Source of the DNA: JACQBY01 sp041486115
Lineage (GTDB): Bacteria; Nitrospirota; Nitrospiria; JACQBW01
NCBI GenBank assembly: GCA_041486115.1
Contig: JBGPKT010000045.1
Coordinates: forward strand, 1-18,061
DNA length: 18,061 bases
Reading direction: 5' to 3'
Shown here: positions 6,136 through 12,890 of the stretch, piece by piece
How positions within the stretch are numbered: the first letter of the stretch is position 1
How the letters are laid out: each line of letters begins with the position of its first letter
Translations under genes and position numbers: made by a program
Notes under the pieces: model-generated
Seen by the model: only the letters and a program-made list of their open reading frames with translations
Told to the model about the DNA's origin: nothing
Database searches by the model: none

Positions 6136-8541
6136 CTAAACTCCAAAAGGGGATAAGCGGGCGGCTTTCTGAATGAGTTCTTCCATGGTCACGGTATCCT
6201 CCGGATAAGTGCTGTAACCGATTAAAAGTTGAAGGGGGAGCCGGACATTGTTTTGATTAAACAGGATTAAAGCCTCCAGAGCCTGATGAAGCCGGACCAG
6301 GGTATCTCCCATCTTCTTCCCGGTATCCGGGAGCAGCACCGCAAAGCGCGTCCCTTTCACGCGGACCGTAATATCGACATGCCTGAAATTTTCCTGGATC
6401 AGCCGCGCAATATTTTGAGCCAGATGATCCTGAATTACAAGAGGGAGGCCGGCAAACTCTTTTTTGGTCCGGTCGATATCCAGGAATAAAAGAGAGAGTT
6501 TCCGTTTATACCGTTCGGCCCTTTTCAATTCTTCGGGAAACCGTAATAAGAGATACCGTTCGTTCTTCAGGCCGGTTAGATCGTCAATCGTAATCAGTTT
6601 TTCCCTGCTCTGAAACTCCTTAGCCTTCACCAGCGCCTTGCTGACAAAACCTCCGTATTTCTCGATCAGTTCTTTATCGGTTTCGTTAAAAGCCGCGGTC
6701 ACAAAGGAATTGTAAATGACTTTATTGTAAACCGAGAGGGTCCCAACGACCTCCTCTTCGTTCATTAACGGAATGGATAGAATGGAATGATAGGGAAACT
6801 TGGGAGTCAATTTTTCCTTGATGGAGGCCAGTTCTTTAAGGGAGGAAGACATCAAGGGCTTCCTCGACTCCGCCACCCGTGCGGCCAGCACCGCATCGAC
6901 CTGGATCAGCAGTTTGTCTCCGGGCTCGTTTTGAAGGCCGTAGGTATACCCGACGAGAAGGCGCCCCCCTTCCTTCTCTTTGATCCTCAGGATCACCCCT
7001 TCGGCTTCGACGATCATTGCCGCCGACGCGGAGGCCATCATCAGGACTTTGTCGCGGTCGGTGGTGGATACCAGTTCGAGCCCTTCTTCATTGACCACCG
7101 TTAATTTCAGGACCTTTTGGGACATGGTTCTTCTCTCCACTTCACCGGAAATCGAGGCGGCCAGAAGGTCGGCGGCCTCGAGAAAATCTGATTTCCATTT
7201 CTGAGGATCGGGAGCCAGCCGCTGGAACTCCAGAATCAAAATTCCGACTGGATGGGATTGGACCATGAGGGGGAAATAAAAAATCCCCATCGGATCATGA
7301 AACCCGGTTCTGCCGTCCGTTTCCATAAAAGCAAGGGGAGAGCCTTTTTGAAGCGCCGCGCCGCAGATTCCCGCCTCGGGCGCCATCCGGTACATCCCGT
7401 TCATTTTTAAGGATGAGCCGATCTGAGACTGGAGGACCAGGTCGCCGCTTTCGGGGTCCTTCACAAAAAGGAGCACCGCCGAAGCCCCCGAAAAGACTCC
7501 GATTTCACCGACCGCTTCGTCGAGATTTTCATGAGGGGGTTTGGAACTTTCCAGGATTCCCCTTAACGTCCTGAGGAGCGGTTCCAGCAGATTGACCGGT
7601 TTCCGAAAAGTAAGAAGAAGATTCTTGAACTCCTGCTGGGAAACCCATTGTTCAATAAACTCCTCCTCATTAGCCGTCCAGAAGGTTTGCCCCGTGATAT
7701 TGCCGAACTCCAGAATCCCGATAAAACGGTCCTGTTCAAAAAGCGGTATCGCAAGGTATTGTTGAAGCTTTAGATTTTCCATCAGACTGGCGGTCCAGGG
7801 ATCCTGGAAGGGAGGCTCGAGAAAGAGAAAAGATCTATGATGCTTCACCCGGGAGGCGATCAGGCCGGCCAGGTCCGGTTTTTGACGAAATTCCGAAACG
7901 GCTTTCTCTTTCCCCGCGGCCATCAGGCGGCGGCCTTTGCAGACCAGATCTCCCCCCGGGTCATTTTCAAGATAGAGGGCGCTCCAGTCGGCTTCAACGG
8001 TATAGAGGAGCGCGTCAAGATTGAAATTGATTATTTCTTCAGGCGGAAGGGTCCCCGTAAAGGCCGTCAGCAAACCTCCCCCTTTTTGCTTCAGAACGGT
8101 TTGGCGTTTAGAAAGGGACCCGTCGGTTTCCTCCAGATCCAATCCGTCGCGGGACGACGATCCCCTGAAAGGAATCAGCTTGATCTCCCAGAGAATTCTC
8201 GCGCACTGGCCCGCCATAATCTCCGCTTTCGGGTGGTTCAGCCGGTAGAGCGCCTGATGCATGGCGGGATCGCCCGAGGCATCGATGATATAATCAAGGT
8301 CTTTGATCCGCTTTAATTCATGGATATCAGAAGAAAGAGAAAAGGCAAAAATTTTATCAAACGTAAAACCATATTCATGAAGTCGGAAGGCCAATGCTTT
8401 CTGATCCTGATCAATCAGCAGAACGACTTCTGTCGATGGGTCCTGTGTCAGGCATGCAAGGGTCAGCAGGCCTTCTTCACTTCCTCCGATAAGAGCCACT
8501 CTGGTTCTGCTCATCACAGATTTGCCGGTCTCCTGGGTCAT
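6136..8541 (-). CDS. Rossmann-like + three GAF-like domains + degenerate GGDEF protein
   Basis: This 801-residue cytoplasmic protein has no membrane segment. Residues 14-120 look like a Rossmann nucleotide-binding domain: RVALIGGSEEG at 14-24, an aspartate ending the second strand (VVLLID), and YIIDASGDP at 84-92. Three GAF-like sensory domains follow at about 155-305, 325-470 and 480-640. The C-terminus starts like a diguanylate cyclase (DDLTGLKNERY from 653; LLFLDID to 690), but the signature GGDEF is KGTRF (729-733) and FK.IN is missing after DID. Cyclic-di-GMP synthesis is therefore very unlikely; it may bind nucleotide or act by contact. It overlaps the upstream pseudo-receiver gene by 4 nt (ATGA) and ends 5 nt before the zapB-like gene, so its output may concern cell division. 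The start could be M1 or M10; neither has a strong ribosome site. The function is unknown. Confidence 0.85.
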   Translation of the reverse strand: MTQETGKSVMSRTRVALIGGSEEGLLTLACLTQDPSTEVVLLIDQDQKALAFRLHEYGFTFDKIFAFSLSSDIHELKRIKDLDYIIDASGDPAMHQALYRLNHPKAEIMAGQCARILWEIKLIPFRGSSSRDGLDLEETDGSLSKRQTVLKQKGGGLLTAFTGTLPPEEIINFNLDALLYTVEADWSALYLENDPGGDLVCKGRRLMAAGKEKAVSEFRQKPDLAGLIASRVKHHRSFLFLEPPFQDPWTASLMENLKLQQYLAIPLFEQDRFIGILEFGNITGQTFWTANEEEFIEQWVSQQEFKNLLLTFRKPVNLLEPLLRTLRGILESSKPPHENLDEAVGEIGVFSGASAVLLFVKDPESGDLVLQSQIGSSLKMNGMYRMAPEAGICGAALQKGSPLAFMETDGRTGFHDPMGIFYFPLMVQSHPVGILILEFQRLAPDPQKWKSDFLEAADLLAASISGEVERRTMSQKVLKLTVVNEEGLELVSTTDRDKVLMMASASAAMIVEAEGVILRIKEKEGGRLLVGYTYGLQNEPGDKLLIQVDAVLAARVAESRKPLMSSSLKELASIKEKLTPKFPYHSILSIPLMNEEEVVGTLSVYNKVIYNSFVTAAFNETDKELIEKYGGFVSKALVKAKEFQSREKLITIDDLTGLKNERYLLLRFPEELKRAERYKRKLSLLFLDIDRTKKEFAGLPLVIQDHLAQNIARLIQENFRHVDITVRVKGTRFAVLLPDTGKKMGDTLVRLHQALEALILFNQNNVRLPLQLLIGYSTYPEDTVTMEELIQKAARLSPFGV

Positions 8542-9173
8542 GTTTTCTTAATAATCCCGAGCTGCCCCAATTTTTCGAGAACCATTCGTTCTTTTGATTC
8601 TCTCCGCGAAATCCGCGGTATCAGAGGAGACTCCACCCGCTCACTCTTTTTGACTCCTTGAATGGCATAAACAGGGCGGGGGACTTTTTCTTCCATGTTC
8701 TCCAATCTTTTGACCTTCCGATCTGTGGACCGGTCGGTCCCAAGACCGGATGGATCGCTTGCGCAGAACGATTTGTCCGCGATCGATCCAAAAACCGGAC
8801 CTTGGCCCGTTTTTATCATGGCAATCAACGCTGGAATTTTTTCCTGATCGAGAAAGTAAACCGGATCTATCTTTTTTTGAAAAGAACCCTGAGATGTTTT
8901 ATCGGCATAAATAAAAAAAAACGGGGCTTTTTTCATGCCTTTGATCTCCCTTAACATTTCAGGGAACTGAAGGCCGGAAACATCGGACGGGGCAACTTCG
9001 ATCAATATAAAATCAGGTTCTGCGAGAATCGCCTGAACCATCGCTTCATGGGGAACGGACGCTCTGTAAACTTTTGAAACTTCTTTTTGCAGGGAATGGA
9101 TCAGCGTAGCGGTAATATCCGACAGGCCGGCAAGGATCAGAACAATCTTTGATGATAAAGGTGTCTTTCCCAT
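8538..9173 (-). CDS. Degenerate receiver-domain protein with repeat-derived linker
   Basis: The first 115 or so residues of this 211-residue protein have the alternating pattern of a response-regulator receiver: KIVLILAGLSD, then DFILIEVAPSDVSGLQF (54-70), then APFFFIYADK, then DPVYFLDQEK. The phospho-acceptor position is Glu59 rather than Asp, the acidic pair is largely lost, and the conserved lysine is missing, so it is probably not phosphorylated. Glu can mimic the phosphorylated state. The linker after the receiver (GPVFGSIADKSF through GTDRSTDRK) is encoded by one full and one half copy of the 33-bp repeat found in this region. The C-terminal 50 residues are basic and unlike any domain I know. 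It overlaps the GAF/GGDEF-like gene by 4 nt, and the two probably work together. The start at 9173 has no clear ribosome site. Confidence 0.78.
   Translation of the reverse strand: MGKTPLSSKIVLILAGLSDITATLIHSLQKEVSKVYRASVPHEAMVQAILAEPDFILIEVAPSDVSGLQFPEMLREIKGMKKAPFFFIYADKTSQGSFQKKIDPVYFLDQEKIPALIAMIKTGQGPVFGSIADKSFCASDPSGLGTDRSTDRKVKRLENMEEKVPRPVYAIQGVKKSERVESPLIPRISRRESKERMVLEKLGQLGIIKKT
8717..8749 (+). repeat. 33-bp palindromic repeat, copy A (inside the pseudo-receiver gene)
   Basis: This copy aligns without gaps to copies B, C and D; 23 of 33 positions are invariant in all four, and it differs from D at six. In the minus-strand transcript it folds as an outer stem CCGGUCU/AGAUCGG and an inner stem GGACC/GGUCC around GACC. 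It encodes the pseudo-receiver linker stretch GLGTDRSTDR, in a different frame from copy C. Confidence 0.8.
8783..8798 (+). repeat. Half copy of the 33-bp repeat
   Basis: The 16 bases TCGATCCAAAAACCGG are identical to the right half of copy C (9500-9515). The left half is not recognisable. It ends 49 bp after copy A ends, and both lie in the same pseudo-receiver linker. It encodes PVFGS, the same peptide as copy C in the transglycosylase. Confidence 0.65.
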
Positions 9174-9220
9174 GGGTACCCATTCATAATAAACTTAATA
9201 AACCGATTCCGGTCCGACCT

Positions 9221-9253
9221 TCCGACCTCTGGATCGGTCAGTTCAAAGACCGG
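9221..9253 (+). repeat. 33-bp palindromic repeat, copy B (intergenic)
   Basis: The only intergenic copy lies between the pseudo-receiver gene and the transglycosylase gene. It differs from D at six of 33 positions. Its inner stem is degraded while the outer stem is kept. It is preceded by a direct duplication of its first eight bases (TCCGACCT at 9213-9220 and 9221-9228). Confidence 0.8.
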
Positions 9254-9323
9254 GATGTTTCAACTAATCCTTAAAAATCAAGTAGTTATATAAGAATGTC
9301 CCCCTTTAAAACACTCTACCCTT

Positions 9324-11711
9324 TTAAGGGAAGCTTGTCAAGAATGGATTGGGCATTTTATAAGGCTCATTTTTGGTTAATGCGTCGATTTCCTTGAATT
9401 CATGATAACTTCTCATGACCCGTTTGACATAATAACGGGTTTCCTGAAAGGGAATATTTTCAACAAACTCTTCCAAGTCGTCTCCGACCTGTGGAGCAGT
9501 CGATCCAAAAACCGGAAGATTTCCGCTTGCAATCCATTTATTGACCGCTTCGGGGCCGGCGTTATAACTGGCGGCAGTCAGGACCAGGTTCCCCTGAAAC
9601 TTTTCATTTAAATGATCCAGATAATAGGCTCCAAACCGGATATTCAAATCCTGGTCATAGAGCTGTTCTCTGACAAACGAAGCGACTCCCAACCGGTCGG
9701 CCACCCACTCTCCTGTAAAGGGCATCAACTGCATGAGGCCCATCGCCCCGCTCCTTGAGGTGGCCCTGGTATCAAACACACTCTCTTCCCGCATGATCCC
9801 CGCCACAAACTGGGGTTCGATCCTGGTCTCCCCGGCCACTTGCCGGATCAGGTCAAGGATCTCGCGGGGATAAGCGAGCTTCCACAGGAGGGGAAGTTCA
9901 TAGGTTCTCCCCCGGTCAAGGACATCGGGGAACTGACTCCGGAGGTTCTTCAGCGCATGGTAAAAATCTCCTGCCCGAATAAGCTCCTGATCAATCAGCA
10001 GAAGAGCGCCTTTGTCCCGGTAATGGTCGGCGAGAAAATTAAATTCTCTCGAGGCCTCGCGGGTTAAATTCATTCTCATCAGCTCCCGTGCTTTTAAATA
10101 ATGAATATCTTTTTGATAGGAGGAATCCCCCTGGGCCGAAGCATCGACTTCCGGTCTTTGGATCGACTGATCCTCAGGTCGGACCGGCGGCAGAAGCGCT
10201 TCCGGAGAAGAAGCCTGTCCCGATTCTCCCTCCGCCGCGGTCATTCGCTTTTTTGCCAGTTGGCAATAGTAAGAATGATTAAAATTCTGGCAGAGGCTCT
10301 TAAAATCGTTCTGTGCCGATTCGGTATCATTCTGCCGTTCCTTTGTCCGCCCTAGCCAGTAAAGAACCTGCATCTGAAGAACGCTTGCAGGGTATCGCTC
10401 CAGAAGCCTGGAAAAATTTTTCTCGGCCGCCGGGTAATCCCCTTCCTTATAAGCCAGCCACCCGTCTTTCCACAGAGCGTCGGGCGCGACCGGACTTTGA
10501 GGCAATGCTTTAATAATGGTCTGGTAGAGGGCATGGGCCCGTGAAGCCTCATGCCGGTCCTCATAAAACGACCCCGACAGATAAAGGGTTTTATAATACG
10601 ACTCCTGATGCTGGAACAGGACTTCGCTCTTTTTGAGATAGGCCTTGAGATTCGGTTCGCTTTCATCCCGCAGTGCGATCCGGACAAGGCCGAGAAGCGC
10701 TTCGGGGGCAAATTCAGAATCAGGGGCGTTTTTCAGAACAATATGAAAATGGCGTTCCGCGTCGGAATTTTTTTTCAAATAAAGAAATGCCAGACCTGTT
10801 TTCAGCTCCATTTCATTGAAGAAAGGTTCCTGGCGGCCGGCATGGGTGTTCAGCTCCTTCCAGATTTCAAGGGCCTTTTCAAACCGGCCGATGTCGTATA
10901 GAGTCTTTCCTTTATTAAATTTTTCCTGAAGGGTGAGTTTGAATTTCTGGCGTTCATCCGGCAAAAGAACCGCCTGGGAAACCTGTTTTTCTGCCTCCTG
11001 GCTCCATTGGGTATCCGGAAATTTCCATTCCACCTCCCTGAAAATTTTTGCGCCCCTCTCCCGATCCCCCGCCAAAAGACAGATCTCCAGCATTTTATTC
11101 AGAATCTCCGGCGATTTTTCGTCTCTGGGATTTTCCTGGTAAAAAACTGAAAAATTTTGAACCGCCTTTTCGTAATCTTTAAGCCTGAAATAGGTTTCGC
11201 CGATCTGGATAAGAACCTGTGGGCGGAGAACCGTATCGGGGGTCATGACCAGAAGACGGGCATAATCTTCGCCGGCTTTAGAAAAATTTTCCTGATTAAA
11301 CTCCTGATCAGCCAATAATTTCGACAGATAATCCTCCATTTCAGGGTAGGCGCTCCGGACCTTTAACAGGAGAGCCGCTTCGACCGGCGATTTTGATTCA
11401 ATTTTCCATTTTCCATCGAGAAAACCCGCCCGTTGAAACCAGGGAGAGTCGGGATAACGGTTGAGGACGATCTCCAGATAACCGCCGGCGTCCTCTTTTT
11501 TACCGGCTTTTTCTGCTTCCAGCCCCCGGATAAAACATTCCTCGGGCCCGGAGCATTGAAGCGCCTCTTCCTGAACCGCCATGGAGGAAAACGGATTGGA
11601 TTTCTGAGAAGCGGGTGGCTTGACCGGCGCTGATTTACAGCCGGGCAACATATGGATGGCTAAAATAAAAATAACCGCGGAGGGAATCAATCTAAAAAAA
11701 GAATAGCCCAT
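9324..11711 (-). CDS. Slt70-like soluble/lipoprotein lytic transglycosylase with TPR repeats
   Basis: Lytic transglycosylases cut the glycan strands of peptidoglycan, leaving 1,6-anhydro ends. This 795-residue protein begins with a lipoprotein signal ending LPGC (lipid-modified C25). Tandem TPR-like helical repeats follow (about 60-490), then a linker and a C-terminal SLT domain (about 615-770). The catalytic residue should be E643 in MREES, followed by SGAMGLMQLMP and ASYNAGPEAVNKW. The layout matches Slt70, although it is longer and membrane-anchored. Two copies of the local 33-bp repeat lie inside it in frame: residues 511-521 (RPEDQSIQRPE) in the linker, and 733-743 (PVFGSTAPQVG) in the catalytic domain before DDLEEFVENIPF. 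No ribosome binding site is visible; an extended -10 element lies immediately before the ATG, so the mRNA may be leaderless. It is divergent from rlmN. Confidence 0.93.
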   Translation of the reverse strand: MGYSFFRLIPSAVIFILAIHMLPGCKSAPVKPPASQKSNPFSSMAVQEEALQCSGPEECFIRGLEAEKAGKKEDAGGYLEIVLNRYPDSPWFQRAGFLDGKWKIESKSPVEAALLLKVRSAYPEMEDYLSKLLADQEFNQENFSKAGEDYARLLVMTPDTVLRPQVLIQIGETYFRLKDYEKAVQNFSVFYQENPRDEKSPEILNKMLEICLLAGDRERGAKIFREVEWKFPDTQWSQEAEKQVSQAVLLPDERQKFKLTLQEKFNKGKTLYDIGRFEKALEIWKELNTHAGRQEPFFNEMELKTGLAFLYLKKNSDAERHFHIVLKNAPDSEFAPEALLGLVRIALRDESEPNLKAYLKKSEVLFQHQESYYKTLYLSGSFYEDRHEASRAHALYQTIIKALPQSPVAPDALWKDGWLAYKEGDYPAAEKNFSRLLERYPASVLQMQVLYWLGRTKERQNDTESAQNDFKSLCQNFNHSYYCQLAKKRMTAAEGESGQASSPEALLPPVRPEDQSIQRPEVDASAQGDSSYQKDIHYLKARELMRMNLTREASREFNFLADHYRDKGALLLIDQELIRAGDFYHALKNLRSQFPDVLDRGRTYELPLLWKLAYPREILDLIRQVAGETRIEPQFVAGIMREESVFDTRATSRSGAMGLMQLMPFTGEWVADRLGVASFVREQLYDQDLNIRFGAYYLDHLNEKFQGNLVLTAASYNAGPEAVNKWIASGNLPVFGSTAPQVGDDLEEFVENIPFQETRYYVKRVMRSYHEFKEIDALTKNEPYKMPNPFLTSFP
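9483..9515 (+). repeat. 33-bp palindromic repeat, copy C (inside the transglycosylase domain)
   Basis: This copy is 30/33 identical to copy D. It coincides exactly with codons 733-743 (PVFGSTAPQVG) of the lytic transglycosylase gene, in a loop that is about 11 residues shorter in E. coli Slt. The frame is preserved because 33 bp is 11 codons. Confidence 0.83.
10151..10183 (-). repeat. 33-bp palindromic repeat, copy D (inside the transglycosylase linker)
   Basis: This copy lies in inverse orientation to A, B and C. Its plus-strand reading forms the best hairpin of the set: CCGGTCT/AGGTCGG outside and the perfect GGATC/GATCC palindrome around GACT inside. It is in frame in the transglycosylase gene, encoding residues 511-521 between the TPR region and the catalytic region. 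It differs from C at three positions. Confidence 0.83.
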
Positions 11712-11717
11712 GGAATT

Positions 11718-11726
11718 ATTATAACA
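11718..11726 (-). promoter_or_regulatory. Extended -10 promoter abutting the transglycosylase start codon
   Basis: The minus strand reads TGTTATAAT, a perfect TATAAT with the TGn extension. Only six bases (AATTCC) separate it from the ATG at 11711, so transcription should start at or within a base or two of the start codon. No good -35 box is visible. No Shine-Dalgarno sequence precedes the ATG, consistent with a leaderless mRNA. Confidence 0.5.
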
Positions 11727-11823
11727 CAGGAACTTTCTTTTAACTGAAAAAGTGGAACATAAAGTGCCCGAATCGAACGATCAGGGATTGATCCCTGCGG
11801 GAGAAGTATGTTATTTTAAGAGG

Positions 11824-12864
11824 ATGACTATCGTAAAAAAAGATTTGAAAGCCCCTTCGTTTGCCGAGCTTAAAGTGTGGTTTGATCAGATCGGGTTTTC
11901 CTCCTATCGGTTTAAACAGCTGATCCACTGGATTTACAACAAAAAGGCCGGCCAGATCGGCGAGCTCACGAATTTTTCTAAAAAAGACCGCCTTTTTCTC
12001 GAAGACCATTGTACGATCAGTTCTCTTGAAACCGTCCGGCGGTGTCCTTCATCCGATGGCACCGAAAAATATCAATTCAAGCTCGAAGACGGCGAACAGA
12101 TTGAAACGGTCCTGATCCCCGAGAAAGAGAGGAAAACCCTCTGCATTTCGACCCAGGCGGGGTGCGGGCTCGACTGCCTGTTTTGCCTGACGGCGAAAGG
12201 GGGCCTGAAGCGGAACTTAAAAGCCCATGAAATAGTAGACCAGTTTTTGATTGTTTCCAAAGAACATGAGATCACCAGCATCGTGATGATGGGGCAGGGG
12301 GAGCCTCTGGCAAACCTGATGGAGGTCTCGGATGCCATCGCCCGCCTGACCGATCCGCTGGCCTGCGCCTTTTCTCCCCGCAGGATCACCGTCTCAACTT
12401 CCGGTCTTGTTCCGGGAATTCAAAAACTGGGAGAACTTGCAAGCCGGGTCAACCTGGCCATTTCGTTAAATGCCACAACAAACGCCGTCCGCAACCGGAT
12501 CATGCCGATTAACAAAACCTATCCGATTGAAATGCTTCTCGACGCCTGTCGGGACTACCCGGTTCTTCCGCGCCAGAGCATCTTCTTCGAATATGTCCTT
12601 TTGAAAGGGGTCAACGATTCCCTTGCGGATGCGAGGCGGCTGCCAAAACTGTTAAAAGGAATCCGCTGCAAAATCAACCTGATTCCTTTTAACGAATATC
12701 CCGGCGCCCTCTTTCAACGCCCGCCCGACGAGACGATCCTCGCCTTTCAGGAGCTTCTCGTCAACGCCGATATCATCACTTTTATCCGGAAGACCCGGGG
12801 GGAAGATGTCCTGGCCGCCTGCGGCCAGTTAATTAACTCCGCCTCCCCCGATGAGCTTTTTTAA
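11824..12864 (+). CDS. rlmN: Dual-specificity 23S rRNA/tRNA adenine-C2 methyltransferase RlmN
   Basis: RlmN is a radical-SAM enzyme that methylates C2 of A2503 in 23S rRNA and A37 in some tRNAs. From M at 11824 the protein is 346 residues. The [4Fe-4S] cluster motif is C114-x3-C118-x2-C121. C107 (CISTQAGC) and C333 (AACGQL) correspond to the two extra catalytic cysteines of E. coli RlmN (C118 and C355). The segment MMGQGEPLAN is the family's GMGEP motif with Q for M. The frame is open upstream to a GTG at 11752, but the family N-terminus begins near the ATG at 11824, so I prefer it; its AAGAGG is directly adjacent, which is poor spacing, so an upstream start remains possible. It heads a plus-strand operon with two M16 genes and larE. 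Confidence 0.95.
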   Translation: MTIVKKDLKAPSFAELKVWFDQIGFSSYRFKQLIHWIYNKKAGQIGELTNFSKKDRLFLEDHCTISSLETVRRCPSSDGTEKYQFKLEDGEQIETVLIPEKERKTLCISTQAGCGLDCLFCLTAKGGLKRNLKAHEIVDQFLIVSKEHEITSIVMMGQGEPLANLMEVSDAIARLTDPLACAFSPRRITVSTSGLVPGIQKLGELASRVNLAISLNATTNAVRNRIMPINKTYPIEMLLDACRDYPVLPRQSIFFEYVLLKGVNDSLADARRLPKLLKGIRCKINLIPFNEYPGALFQRPPDETILAFQELLVNADIITFIRKTRGEDVLAACGQLINSASPDELF

Positions 12865-12890
12865 AGGGTATGCTTATGAAAGGAAACCTG

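Noticed and set aside
8717..10183. CRISPR array
   Set aside because: Repeat spacing is irregular (hundreds of bases), one copy is inverted, and copies lie inside functional genes.
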